From: Medicago truncatula
Taxonomy: Eukaryota > Streptophyta > Magnoliopsida > Fabales > Fabaceae
NCBI RefSeq assembly: GCF_003473485.1
Contig: NC_053043.1
Coordinates: forward strand, 506,001 to 570,000
DNA length: 64,000 nucleotides
Direction of reading: 5' to 3'
Shown piece by piece: positions 11,886 through 23,014 of the stretch; positions within the stretch are counted from its first letter, which is position 1; each line of letters begins with the position of its first letter. The position numbers and the translations under genes were made by a program. The notes below the pieces were generated by a model, which had not been told where the DNA came from, did no database searches, and saw nothing but the letters and a program-made list of their open reading frames with translations.

Positions 11886-12908
11886 CTATGAAGCTTGATC
11901 ATAGCTCTGTTGGGGTGGATAGCTCTGCTTGTTTACAAGGGCAGTGTTATAATCCGGCAACACATGGATAACTCCGGGCATACCTGTTGAAAAGCACAAC
12001 AATCCAAAATCATTTTCTATTGTCTCAACTAAAATAGGTCAATGAAATCTAAGGGTCCGTTGTAATAGTTTTTTTTTTTCTTTTAAGAATGATTTATATT
12101 ATGTATCATTTTTTGGCTATAATTTTGTAAAAAAGGCTTCAAATGTAAATTGATTCAAACAACTTATCTTAAAAAATTATTTTAAGTATTTAATCATTTT
12201 GCAATGCCAAAATATCTTTTTTAATTTATAACAAATGAGTTTGAAATAATTTCTACTCTTTTTTGAGTAACTTTTCATAAAAATCATTTTTAGAAACACA
12301 AGCTAAAAATCACTTTTTTTCCCCTAATCTATAACAGACAGACCCTAAAAAACAAATACCTTCAAATTTCTTGGACTCTTCTTCAGTCATAACAGCTTGA
12401 AATCCAGGGTAAGTGGTTGTTTTGCAAGCATAAATCTTCTTCTTCGCCTCTTCCACTCTAAAAAAATCACACGCATTCAAGTTTTTTTCTTTCCTTAATC
12501 TTAAATTTTGTATTGATAATAGTAAAAAAACCACAACCTGATATTGAGACCCTTAGCACAAGTTTCTTCATACAAACGAATCATTTCTTCAGGAGTAGGT
12601 TTGTTATCTTTGGGAAAATCAAAAACGATGAACCAATGATTGTAATCGCAGCCTTCATCATCATCATCATCATCAAAGAGGATTTGCGATGTCTCCCTGT
12701 AGTGAGAAGACAAGAGAGAAATCAAGGTTGATCTGAATGAACGGGATTGAAAGCCGTCGAGAACATTGATCGATTTAGAAAGTGAAAGTGGTGATGAAAT
12801 GGAACCGGTGATTGGGACCGAAAGCCAAGTAGCAGTAGCTGAGAAGGAGTGGTGGAGGCCGGAGAGTGATCTCATGCTACGGCGGATGAGAATTTGCGAT
12901 GACGCCAT
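11886..12908 (-). CDS. Truncated MORF8-like paralogue
   Basis: Exons 12538-12908, 12360-12457 and 11886-11983 join in phase to 567 nt, 188 aa, and copy exons 1-3 of the MORF8 gene at 66-2260. The N-terminus (MASSQILIRRSMRSLSGLHH) and MORF box (GCDYNHWFIVFDFPKDNKP, then KIYACKTTTYPGFQAVM) are kept. After VNKQ the expected exon-3 donor is lost and the frame runs straight into [12 protein letters not shown] and a stop, a piece of the exon-4 tail repeat of the larger gene. The long Gln/Pro/Gly tail is therefore missing. A run of ATC repeats at 12656-12676 encodes an acidic Asp tract not present in the larger copy. Introns are also similar, so this is a segmental copy. It could still act as a short MORF, or be a decaying gene; splice sites look intact. 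Confidence 0.7.
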
Positions 12909-12990
12909 GGTGATTGGAGATAATAGTAGGGTTTTAGAGAGTTTAGGGTTTTGGGAAGCTTATTGAAATGAAACTATATCACGTGAACCT

Positions 12991-13135
12991 TTTTTTTTTT
13001 TTTTTTTTTTTTAAGTAGTCTTCTGCTACAAATTCATAGCGTGAATAAATCTGGTGTGGTGGTTCGAACCCCGCTCTTGCCGATATTATATTATACATTG
13101 TCCCACATCAACTCAGTTGAACTCATGGAACACTA
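12991..13135 (-). mobile_element. tRNA-derived SINE copy, degenerate
   Basis: Read on the minus strand: an A-box-like GAGTTCAACTGAG, then GGGACAATG, then a B box (GGTTCGAACC), ending in a long A tail (the T run at 12991-13012 on the plus strand). The same family is seen at about 44683-44800. No clear target duplication was found. Confidence 0.6.
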
Positions 13136-14889
13136 AAAACATTAAATTAACAACAGAAAACAAAACGTTTTATCTAATTGCAATGTCAACATCATTAACT
13201 ATTACAAAATCTTGAAAAATATACAGAGATACTTTTTCATCGGTTTTAACAAAACTTCTTTATTTGTGTATTTTAACACAAGAAAAATAAGTGACTTTTT
13301 ATATTAAATGCTTATCAAAAAATGTGTTTGGCCGAACTTCTTCTTTTATTGTGTGAAAAAGTCTGAAATAAGCTGGAACAAACGCTTGGAGATCGAAATA
13401 TAAAAATGTAACTTTTGAAAAAGTTTTTGTTTCATTATAATTGCTACTTTGAATGATACAACCACATCATTTAATTGTACATTATCCTTTTTTGATAAAA
13501 TTTACTTTCTTTTGCCTCTTCCAAGAAAACAACCCACATCATCATTTAAGCGTAAATATTTAGGAGCTGATTTTCGCCACTCTTCTTCAAGTATTTGTGC
13601 ACCAATGATTATATACCAAACTTTGTTTAAGTCCTCAAGTTACATAAAATAAAATTTACACTCACTATTATTATTAAGCACTTGATATTTCACCACTTTT
13701 GATTTTATCCTTCATCCAATTTTAAGCGATAACCTCTTTAACTATTTTGTCAAAATATAGATTCAACTTATGAAATATGATACTGTTTTTTTTTTCAAAC
13801 ACATATTTTCTTCATCCTTTGCACAAATCTTTAACCATCATCTAACAACCTTAGCAATTGTGTAAAATGTACTTCTCCTTCATCTTCAATAACAGCATTT
13901 TAATAAAATTAAATATACTGCATGATTTTTTTTTTTTTTTTTTTTTAGGGAAATGTGCTTATAACAATTGGGTATATGAAAATAAATAGCGGGACTAGCG
14001 AGAAATGTGGCTTCTCTTGCAAGAGTGTGAGCCACCACATTAACTTGTAAAAGTTGAAGCTTGTAAAGGAGTTGAAATGAACAAAATCGAAATAACAAAT
14101 TATTAAAATTGGCCTACTTAAAATGTTGTTATAAAAAGAGACTGAAGAGAAGAAAAAACATTTGCAAAGATGAAACCTGCATAAAAAAATGATTGGATGA
14201 AGAAACATCCAGACTAGAATCACATTTACCTCCCAAGGTAAAGGAGCTCATTCTCATATTGGTAGTGAATCAACATATGGTTTATTAAGAAATGATTGGT
14301 TTTCAGGTTTTGATCAGTTTCGAGTAAGTTTTATTTGATTTCTTGGTCAATTAAATAGTTCGTGTTCTACTGTCAAAAAGTACAAAGAACTTAGACAAGC
14401 TATTCAAGAAGCTAAGAATAAACATCCAAACATTAAGAGAAGAATTACATGAAATGCTGAAGCATTTGTACATGAAAGAAATAAAATGTAGCTAAAAAGA
14501 GAAAGGAGCTTATATATTTATCGAGAGGGAAGTGGGTTGGTGGTAACATATTCAGGAAAAAAACAGCTTTGCATTTGCGACAGGTTTCCGTCCACTGGTT
14601 TGCATTTGCATGGGCCGAAAATTCGCCACAAATGTTTGCGAGGGCAATATTTGCATGGGAGCTTTGTCCACCGCAAATTTGCATTTGCGTGGGCTTTTTG
14701 TGTGGGATTTTGATACACGCTAATTCCATACATTCTTGCAGTGGTACTACTACAACAAATGCTGAAGAAATATGGGTGCAAAGAAGAACTTGTATAATGT
14801 CATACTTTTGTAAGCAAATCAAAAGTTTTTCAGAAACATCTTGTTCTTTCCTTCTTGATTTTCTTTGCTTATGTAAAAAAAAAATCATT
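13136..14889. other. Intergenic, no gene recognised
   Basis: AT-rich sequence with several short open frames that match nothing I recognise. The stretch 14230-14900 directly precedes the LINE remnant and may be more of it, but I see no reverse-transcriptase motif. A GC-richer patch at about 14570-14690 repeats TTTGCATTTGC-like words. Confidence 0.4.
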
Positions 14890-15760
14890 TATTTTGTGTA
14901 GATGCCAGCTGAGAGCTCTTGTAGTAGGTCATTTTTTTATAGAAACATTGCTCCAGCTGCAACATGTTCTCGGTGCAATCTACATGAAGAGACTTTCCTT
15001 CATTGTATGCGTGATGTCAACACTCGAAAAGCATTTGGCATTACTCAGGTTTCAATTACCCGAACTTTTTCTCTACCATGGTTGATCATGATTGGCTTAA
15101 GAATGGTGTTCTGGGTCCCAATTCCTTTCTTTTCGTGGTTGTTCTTTGGTAGGCCTGGCGCCATCGAAACAACATGGCTCCATTAACAAAATATGGCCCA
15201 TAAATAAGATTCAACATGCAGAATATGATTGAAACTTTCAAAGCATGCTTCATTCCAACATCCCGGATAGGCTCATAAAGTGGAATAATAGCAATCACTC
15301 TTCGTCATTCTTAATGCTGACGGAAGCTACCAAGGCTCTCCTATTAGAGCTGGATTCGGTGGTGTCTTAAGAACTAATGATGGTTTTTACTTATCAATTT
15401 TTTTGGGTTATATCATCCACAATTCTTCTGATATTCTTCAACCTGGATTACTTTCTATCTATTAGGGTCTTTTGTTAGCTAAAACGATGGATATTGATGA
15501 GCTGGTTTTTTATTCTAACTCCTTACATAGTATAAATCTCATTAAAGGTCCACCCATGAAGTACCATGTCCATGTTGTTTTGATTCAAGACATAAAAGAG
15601 TTGATCGAGCAAAGTAATATCACTATTTACTACACACTTCATGAAGGGAATCAATGTCTGGATTTTAAAGCATACCAATACAACTACTTATCTGCAAAAC
15701 TATTTTCACATACTATGCCTCACCTAGTGGCAGACCCAATTTTTTTTTAATAGTGGAGGC
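14890..15760 (+). mobile_element. LINE remnant: zinc-knuckle and RNase H end
   Basis: About 14900-15100 encodes CSRCNLHEETFLHC, the Cys/His cluster found at the C-terminus of plant non-LTR reverse transcriptases. About 15310-15750 encodes an RNase H-like domain (ILNADGS, then GFGGVLRTNDGF, LVFYSNSLHSINLI). The usual catalytic Asp-x-Asp of the third motif reads as SNS, the region around the conserved Glu is altered, and a TAG interrupts the domain after LLSIY. The upstream reverse transcriptase is missing. It is a dead 3' end of a LINE. Confidence 0.7.
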
Positions 15761-16096
15761 GTTTCATTTTTAAAAGCGTAAATATACATCACAAATTGGT
15801 CTCTCAATTTGCCATATTTTAGCAATATTGAATTTTTTTTATCATTTTCAATCTCAATGTAAAAACATTCATCTCTATATAAGTAACTAGACAATAATTT
15901 AACAACTCATTCTTGATAATATTCATAACATAAGAAAAATGGAGTGGAATCCCCTCAAAATTTGGACTACTAATAACAAGTTTCTATATACTAAGTATGA
16001 ATATAATGTGGTCCTAATCAAATATCAATATTCAATATCTCAACTTTTGTGTAGACATGAGCCCTACAACCTTGTGTTTGGCTCCGCCCCTAACAA
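15725..16096. mobile_element. Possible hAT-like MITE next to the ARF stop codon
   Basis: The left edge (AGTGGCAGACCCA) and right edge (TTTGGCTCCGCCCCTAAC) resemble, imperfectly and in inverted orientation, the GGCGGAGCC termini of plant hAT-type elements. Flanks CACCTAG and CAACTAG could be a worn target duplication. The right edge abuts the ARF stop codon at 16097. The inverted match is partial, so confidence is low. Confidence 0.4.
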
Positions 16097-18494
16097 CTAG
16101 TTCTTTACACCAAATCCACAGCTCTTATAGCCATCATCTCCCTTGATATGAGAATTGTGAAAATTGCTTACATGAGGCTGTATGATCTTACCAAATAACA
16201 TAATTGAACCATCACTGTCATTTTTGGTGTTGCAATTGTGAGTCGCAGGAAACTTTGTTTCAGAGGAGTTCAAAATAATATGGCTATGTATAGGACCTGA
16301 TATGGAAACAAGATCATGCCTCACTCGCTGTATATCAACAGGAAAACCATCACCATTCAATAATGTTTCCTTTTTATCACTTAGTTGGGCAGAACTTTGA
16401 GTAGTTCTAAATTTTTTTGTTTGGGGGAATGGCGTCGGAGCAGGTTTGTGAGAAATAAGCTCAACCCACCACGGGTTGACACGTCTTGGAATTTGCGAGA
16501 CTTGAAATTCATCCCAATTAACCTAAGATATTCAAATAAAAAATGGTAAGAATGTTGATCAGTTGCAATATGTGATAAATTATAGAATACAAGATTAAAC
16601 CCAAAACCATTAGCCACAATGCACCACTGTTCAAATAAAGTCTAAATTGTCATTAAAAAAGTATAATTTCTAAATTCCCTAACCTTAAAATCTATCTTAT
16701 ATGACAGAAGCAATACCTTTAATGAGTCATTTAACTATAGATGAAACTTTGGTATAAACTTTAACTGTAATGCTTAATGATCTATACAAATGTTCTAACA
16801 TTGAGACTTATCATATAGGGCACGAAACAATATAGAGCAAGGCAACCTACATTTCAAATATCATTTTTTATTAAAATTAATTAATAGTTTTTTTTTTTTT
16901 TTTGACATGTTAAGTAGTAGAAGTTGAGTGCTTATTAGATACTAACATTAAAAAAGGAGTGATGGATGTCTATGAGATCCAATTAAGTATTCAAATATAC
17001 CGAGAGCTCTAGTGTGAATGTTTTAAGTCTTATAATTTTAAATTGAATTTAAATGAAATGCAATATCGATTGGTGTAAAAGTTTTACACCGTCATCAATC
17101 AAAATCTAGTGTTTTGCCACACCATGTCACTCTTGCAAAGGTATAGCATTTCATGAACTGTCATCTAATTATAGATATAGCATTAAGCATTGGACATGCA
17201 ACAACTTTAAAAACTCTTATGAAGAGTTTGCACACCCGGTTTACATCAATTGTGTGTAAAGCAAACCCGGTTTATACCAAAAAAAAAGAATCATTTATCA
17301 ACTTCAACTAAATACTAGATACTATGAAGCACGAACACATCAGATTAAACGTCTCCTGATGTCTGACACACGTCGGTGTGTGATACCGATACGACACAGA
17401 CACATACGATTCTATTATATGATTTTCTTAAATTTATTATTGATTTCAAAGTGTCATGTCTATGTCGTATCTAAATTCTAATGTCTGCTTGTGTTTCATA
17501 GCTGGATAATATTATGCATAAGATCCAAGAAAAGAAAAGGAAACTATACCTGAAGCATGCGCCATAAATTAGAAGTACGAGATACAATAGAGATTGTCCC
17601 TTGATATGGGATCCTTGAAGATTTATCAGTCTTCATCTTAACTCTCATTCTAGGGTTCCATTGAATCTTCATTGATTCATCAACAACATTACCATCCACT
17701 ACAAAATCACACCAATCATCACCTTGGGGATAGTAAACAATTTCAAATGCCTTGTTCTCTTCCGCCAACTTCAATGCCTCCATTACTGCCTTCTCCAACT
17801 CATCCTTCTTCTGCTCTGCAGCCGCTGCAACAAACTGCGTGTTCCTGCGAATTCCAACGAATATCTTTCCCGTTGAGTCTTTCATGAAAATAACAGAATC
17901 TCCGGCTACGAGTTTCTTCCTCTTAACAAACGAATTCCATTCAGAGATATATAACATGTTTCTCTTGGGAAACCCGCGGCAGACATGGTAAAACTTTGAA
18001 ACTTCACCATGAACGTCGGTAACGAACAGGTGTTGAGACGAGGATTCGGCCTCTAGGTCAAGCTGCGGGAAGACATTATCGGCACAAAAGCGAGGTATGT
18101 GGAATGACCGAGCGTTGTTAACATCAGAACGAGTGAGAGTCTTGACAAAGGAAACAACTTCATTGCGGTCGTTGAGATTGGCAACCTCTTCTTTAGGGTT
18201 TTCAAGATGGACATCGTTGGTTATTGGAGTAAGTAGAAGTTTAACAAAGACCTCATCCGTGTGAGGATCGGCAAGGAGATCAACAGCGGAGACAATACAA
18301 AGAGTGAAAGGACGAAAACTTTGTAGAAAAGAGTGTGTGTGAGTAATGGAGGAAGAAGAAGGAGAAGCGTTTTCTAGGTGACCTTGTGGGAAATAATAAA
18401 CCCTTGAATGCAACTTTGGAATTTTGACGGCAGCGGTAGCACATGTGTGCCAGATTTCTGGACGCACATGCGATGGTTGCTTCTGAAGAGACAT
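16097..18494 (-). CDS. Short ARF17-like auxin response factor
   Basis: Exons 17550-18494 and 16097-16522 join in phase 0 to 1371 nt, 456 aa. Auxin response factors bind AuxRE promoter elements in the nucleus. Residues about 115-217 form the B3 domain (FHIPRFCADNVFPQLD, then LFVTDVHGEVSKFYHVCRGF and KRKKLVAGDSVIFM). About 240-320 is the Auxin_resp domain, ending RTSNLWRMLQ, and exon 2 begins VNWDEFQVSQIP as in ARF10/16/17. No PB1 (domain III/IV) is present, as in ARF17. It is shorter than Arabidopsis ARF17 (about 585 aa). Start chosen at MSL, matching the second copy at 63264. The miR160 site is degenerate (see separate entry), and a transposon-like end abuts the stop. Gene is probably intact, possibly C-terminally cut. 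Confidence 0.85.
16317..16337 (-). promoter_or_regulatory. Degenerate miR160 target site in ARF17-like mRNA
   Basis: The minus-strand 21-mer starting TGATATACAGCGAG sits in exon 2 where ARF10/16/17 genes carry the conserved miR160 site (encoding a G-M-Q-G-A-R-type motif, here V-D-I-Q-R-V-R-H). It matches the usual target at 16 of 21 positions. Mismatches or wobbles fall at miRNA positions 6, 7, 11, 18 and 19, including the seed and the cleavage site, so regulation is probably weakened or lost. The consensus used is recalled from family knowledge. Confidence 0.6.
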
Positions 18495-20283
18495 GGCGGG
18501 GCGGCAGAAAAGAACGAAAGGGAAAGTGCTAATAGGATATCTGGAATTGGATGAAGAACCAAAATTGACATGAGAAGCAAGCAAGCGATAAGAAAAGGAA
18601 GTACTGACTGACTAGGGTTTTATAACTACTACTTATAGGGTTTTACCCAATATTCTTGGAAAATATCTTTCCAACAAATTCCTCAATCTTTTCATTACAT
18701 TTTATCTTCTTTTTATAGGTCAATCTTTACTTATATATTTTAATAATATTTTCAGTCTATTTTACAATTATAGGCAAAATCTTTACTTAGCATAACTTTT
18801 AAAATTTCAAAATTAAATAAATTACATTCTATTTTAGGAAATTTAAACATTTAGACTAAATATTATTATTTAAAATTTACTTGAAACAACACATCAAAAT
18901 CATAGACTATATTATCAAAAATAAAATTTTATTGAAAGTGTTGATGGTTAGCTCGTTCAAAATTATAAACTTGTTATCTGAACCAAACTACATTGGAGTT
19001 AAACGGGTTCGATCCAAACTCGAACATGTTCGGTAAAATGCGAATTGGGTTGGGTCACCAGGTTGAATAGATCACCAGAACCAATGAACACCCCCTTTGT
19101 ATTTAATTAATCTCTTAGAATGTGTTTGTTTCAAAGTTATTTTTATAGATTCTTGAAAAAAAAATGATAAAAATATATATTTCTATGTTATAATTTTAGT
19201 AAATTTTATTTCTGGGTATAAAATGTTTTTGGGAATATAAAAAAATTCCAAAGAAAATGGTGAGAATAAAATTCCCGTGAAGATGAGAATAAATTTAGGT
19301 ATAAGACCCTACTCAACTGACAATGTCAATGTTGTTATAATTAATACAATAATATTAATTTGTATGCTTGACTAAGGCTTGTTTGGTTATGTCTGTAAGA
19401 TCTAGCTCAACCAGCAATGTTGATATTGCTAGTGTGAACTTCACCTGATTCAAACCTAGGATCTTTGTGTGTTTGATGTTGCTAAAATGTTGATTGATCT
19501 ATCATTTCATGCTCAATATCGTTCATGACATAACTGTAGATCTAATCAATCATCACTCAGTCACTCGATCATTCAATTTACTCGTTCAACTTGATTCGCT
19601 CAATCAATTGCATAATCATTTGATTTTCTCAATCAATCACACAACTATAGAATCAATTGATTCACTAAATTCCTTAACCTTTTCTAATCAGCTCATTTGA
19701 AATCATACATAGTCGCTTGAGTTGAAGATTGAATTGTTTGAACTAAATCTCGTGTGATAGATGTTTTCAATCGTTGGATGAGAAACACAAATTGTGACGA
19801 TTTCAAACGCTTGCACCGAAGAACAAAATGGTCAATGATTTGAATTTCATGCCTTAAACCTCCCCAATTAAGTACGATTTTCAATAATACATTGTTTTTT
19901 AATTTCAACCTTGGCTTTCATTATGCATATTTGAAAATTTATATTTGATTCAGAGACTATTATAATATTCTAAAGGTCTCTATGACAATTCATTAAATAA
20001 GGATACACATTATTTGAGTTAAACATATGGATAAAAAATTGTGACAGAAAATATTTGGATAACCAAAACTTGCTGAAAAATTTTAGACGGATTAAAATCT
20101 AGATTTTGTACATTTCACGTTAATACAATGGGTGAGTGAACGATAATGGTTAAAAAAATAAAATAAGAAAACGAGTAGTTTAAACCTTCACAATCTCAGC
20201 ACAAAGTATTGCAGAGATGACACATGGGAGCTTGGATTACAAGTATGGAAGGCAGTAGATCGAAGAAGGAAGTAGCCGGATAG
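18495..20283. other. ARF upstream region and repeats, no gene recognised
   Basis: The first few hundred bases are the likely ARF promoter and 5' leader. About 19395-19475 resembles a worn SINE (an A-box-like TAGCTCAACCAG and a B-box-like GATTCAAACCT). About 19490-19690 is rich in CAATCAAT/TCACTC words. No coding gene was found. Confidence 0.45.
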
Positions 20284-20420
20284 AGGGTGGATCAAATGTA
20301 ATATCGATGGAGTTGTTGTCAATAGTCTTCAAAAAGCTATTTGTGTTGGGGTTATTAGAGATGATTTTGGTGCTTTGGTCTGCGGTATTTCTCGTAATTT
20401 GGGTGTTTGTTCAGTGCTTT
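20284..20420 (+). mobile_element. LINE RNase H fragment
   Basis: The reading GWIKCNIDGVVVNSL, then GVIRDDFGALVCGISRNLGV, matches the start of the RNase H-like domain of plant LINEs (first catalytic Asp in NIDG). It is cut off soon after. Only this domain piece is present. Confidence 0.65.
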
Positions 20421-20770
20421 GGTCTGCGGTATTTCTTCAAAAAGTTTAATTTTGTAATCTATCACCATATATGGTAGCTGTAAAATAATTATTTGTACCA
20501 CTTTAATTAATTGTAATTTTTCTTTTAATTTTCTATGCTGTGAACATTTTGGATTTTAGGGGAAGAGGGTCTTGTGAATTTGGAGTTCAACCTTGAATTA
20601 AATATAATCTAGGAAAAAATTATTCTGCTCAAAAATCAAATTCGGATTCTCCCAAACTATTTATTTTTATTTTTATTTTTAAAGCAAGCTACAAGTAACT
20701 AGTGACCATTACAATAACTTATGTTCAATGACAAGAAAAAGTAATACAATATGTGTCCTTCGGTGAAGCC

Positions 20771-22477
20771 TAGATTACCCTATCTTGTTTAGGGTGTATT
20801 TACCCTTTCAAGATATCAATCAATCAAAATGTAATATACAAATGTAATATTAAATGTCAAATAAATGAGTCAATATTTTCTATAAATAAAAAATTAATTT
20901 TAATCCTAAGGTAACATTTAATTTAATTATATATTTAGGTTTTCAATCTTAATTAATTTACACTATAGGTCTTGCAAAAATTAAAATTTCACATCAAATC
21001 CAACCCATCATATAACACTAAAGGTCATTTATCTTATTTATTTGTAACACATTAGTCCTTTATCATTTTTTTTGTCCCATTTAGGTCCTTTATCTATTAA
21101 AATATGCACAAGTTAATCCTTTTCTTCATTTTTCTATTAAAAAAACATGAAAATATTAATTTTATTAATAACTTTGTTTTATAAAATACTCCCTCCGTCC
21201 CAAATTGTATGTCGCCTTAGGAAAAAAAATTTGTCCCAAATTATATGTCGCTTTACAATACCAATGTAACATTAATGTTACTTTTCCTATTATAACCTTA
21301 GCTATTTATTACTCTCTTCTTTCAATTCTTTCATTTATCTTTCCCATATTATTTATTAAGGACAATTTTGTAAAACAACTCATAATATCTCTTTTCCATA
21401 CAATATTAATTGCATTTCTTAATATGTGTGAAATACCTAAAACGTCATACAATTTGGGACGGAGGGAGTATTTTTTAATATAAATAAATAAATTCATAAA
21501 CCCTATGAACATTTCATCCTCATATTCATCATCTGCATCTTCTTCCTTAAATCAAAAAAATTGTCCATCCAAATAAACCTTCAAATTCCTTAAATATTTC
21601 TACTTCCATCTTCTTCTAAACTTAAAATTCAAAATACTCAAATTTTATAAACCTTAAGTTTGCCAAACCCATAAATCTGAATTTTGGATTTAAAGAAAGA
21701 AACCGAGAATTCAAAGTATCGGGTTTCTTGTTTTCTATGAAATTTGATTATAATGGTGTTTGATGTGAACTTGGCGAGGATTGTGCATATGAGCTAGCTG
21801 TTTAGCTTTTTAGATTCTTAACCTTTTTGGATTTTGGACTAGTGCTATACGATGGTATAAACAATTTCTTATTGTTGCAGGAACCTCGCCTTCACTACCA
21901 TCAGAGATAGGAAAGCTATAGGGAAAGTGATGATTGTATTTGATGAGAAAATTACAAGATCTAAGTTGTGATGATCTTTACTAAAACTATGCTTGAGCAC
22001 TCAAACATGAGAGGTTCACTATCCAAATTGTGAGATTTTTTCTTTAAATCCAAAATCCAAATTTATGGGTTTGGTAAAATTAGGGTTTATGAAATTTGGG
22101 GATTTTGAATTTTGTGATTAGAAGATGGAAGTGAAAATATTTAAGGAATTTGAAGGTTTATTTGGATGGACAATTTTTTTGATTTAAGGAAGAAGATGAA
22201 GATGATGAATATGAGGATGAAATGTTTATAGGGTTTATGAATTTATTTATTAATAAAATTAATATTTTCATGGTTTTTTAATAGAAAAATGAAGAAAATG
22301 ATTAACTTGTGCACATTTTAATAGATAAGGGACCTAAATGGGACCAAAAAAAAAAGATAAAGGACTAATGTGTTACAAATAAATAAGATAAATGACATTG
22401 TAATTTTTGTATATTACATTTTGATTGGTTGATATCTTAAAGAGGTAAATATCATCTAAACAATAGAGGGTAATGTA
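20771..22477. mobile_element. Long foldback element (inverted-repeat transposon)
   Basis: Two long arms are inverted copies of each other. The left arm is about 20771-21695 with an insertion; the right arm is about 22030-22477. Matching landmarks include GATTACCCT near the outer ends, AAGATATCAATCAATC, the TTAATTTTATTAAT block and TTTGGATTTAAAGAAA near the loop. The loop, about 21700-22030, has no coding potential I recognise. Long terminal inverted repeats suggest a Mutator-type or foldback element; I could not identify a target duplication. Confidence 0.8.
21189..21468. mobile_element. Stowaway-like MITE nested in the foldback arm
   Basis: The terminal inverted repeats are identical over about 23 bp and begin CTCCCTCCGTCCCAAATTG. 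The element is 280 bp and is flanked by TA on both sides (21187-21188 and 21469-21470), the target duplication of Tc1/mariner-derived Stowaway MITEs. It interrupts only the left arm of the foldback element, so it inserted later. Confidence 0.9.
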
Positions 22478-23014
22478 GAAAAAAAACCTTGTCCTTTATT
22501 GGTGAGCAGGAATTAATATTTCCATCGTTAAATTATTATTGAACTTCCTTTTCCCTGTCTTTTTAGCAGTTTGCTATATTTATATAAATTAATTAATGCC
22601 ATACCGGTTTTTCTTAGAGGGACCGGGACCCCTTGGTCCCTTGCAACTTACCATCTAAAAGTTGTTTGTAACAACAACCTTGGAGAATGAAAAACTCTCC
22701 ATGTGCATGGTACCATGTGTGTGTCACAGACAGCACCAATGCATTGCACGTAACTTTGACAATAACTATAAACAAAAGAGTTTCATTAATTAATATATGA
22801 TCAAATCAAAAGTGAGTAGGATCTATACTTGCATATTCAATATTTTAATTAATGTCCTCTCTCCACATATATGCACCTTTCAACTAAATTAAATTAATCA
22901 TATAAAACAAAACACTCTCAGATTGAGCTTCTCTTTTTCCTTCCTGGATCCCATCTGCTCTTCATTTTAATGAACTAAAGACTGTGTTCTGTTGATGTAA
23001 GAAGAAATATTATA
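22478..23014. promoter_or_regulatory. Upstream region of the MLO gene
   Basis: AT-rich sequence between the foldback element and the MLO start codon. It should contain the promoter and 5' leader. No specific regulatory element can be named from sequence alone. Confidence 0.4.

Noticed and set aside
16381-16617. Minus-strand open frame of 78 codons
   Set aside because: It overlaps ARF exon 2 in another frame and crosses the exon-intron border; the ARF frame reads VNWDEFQ as in the family.
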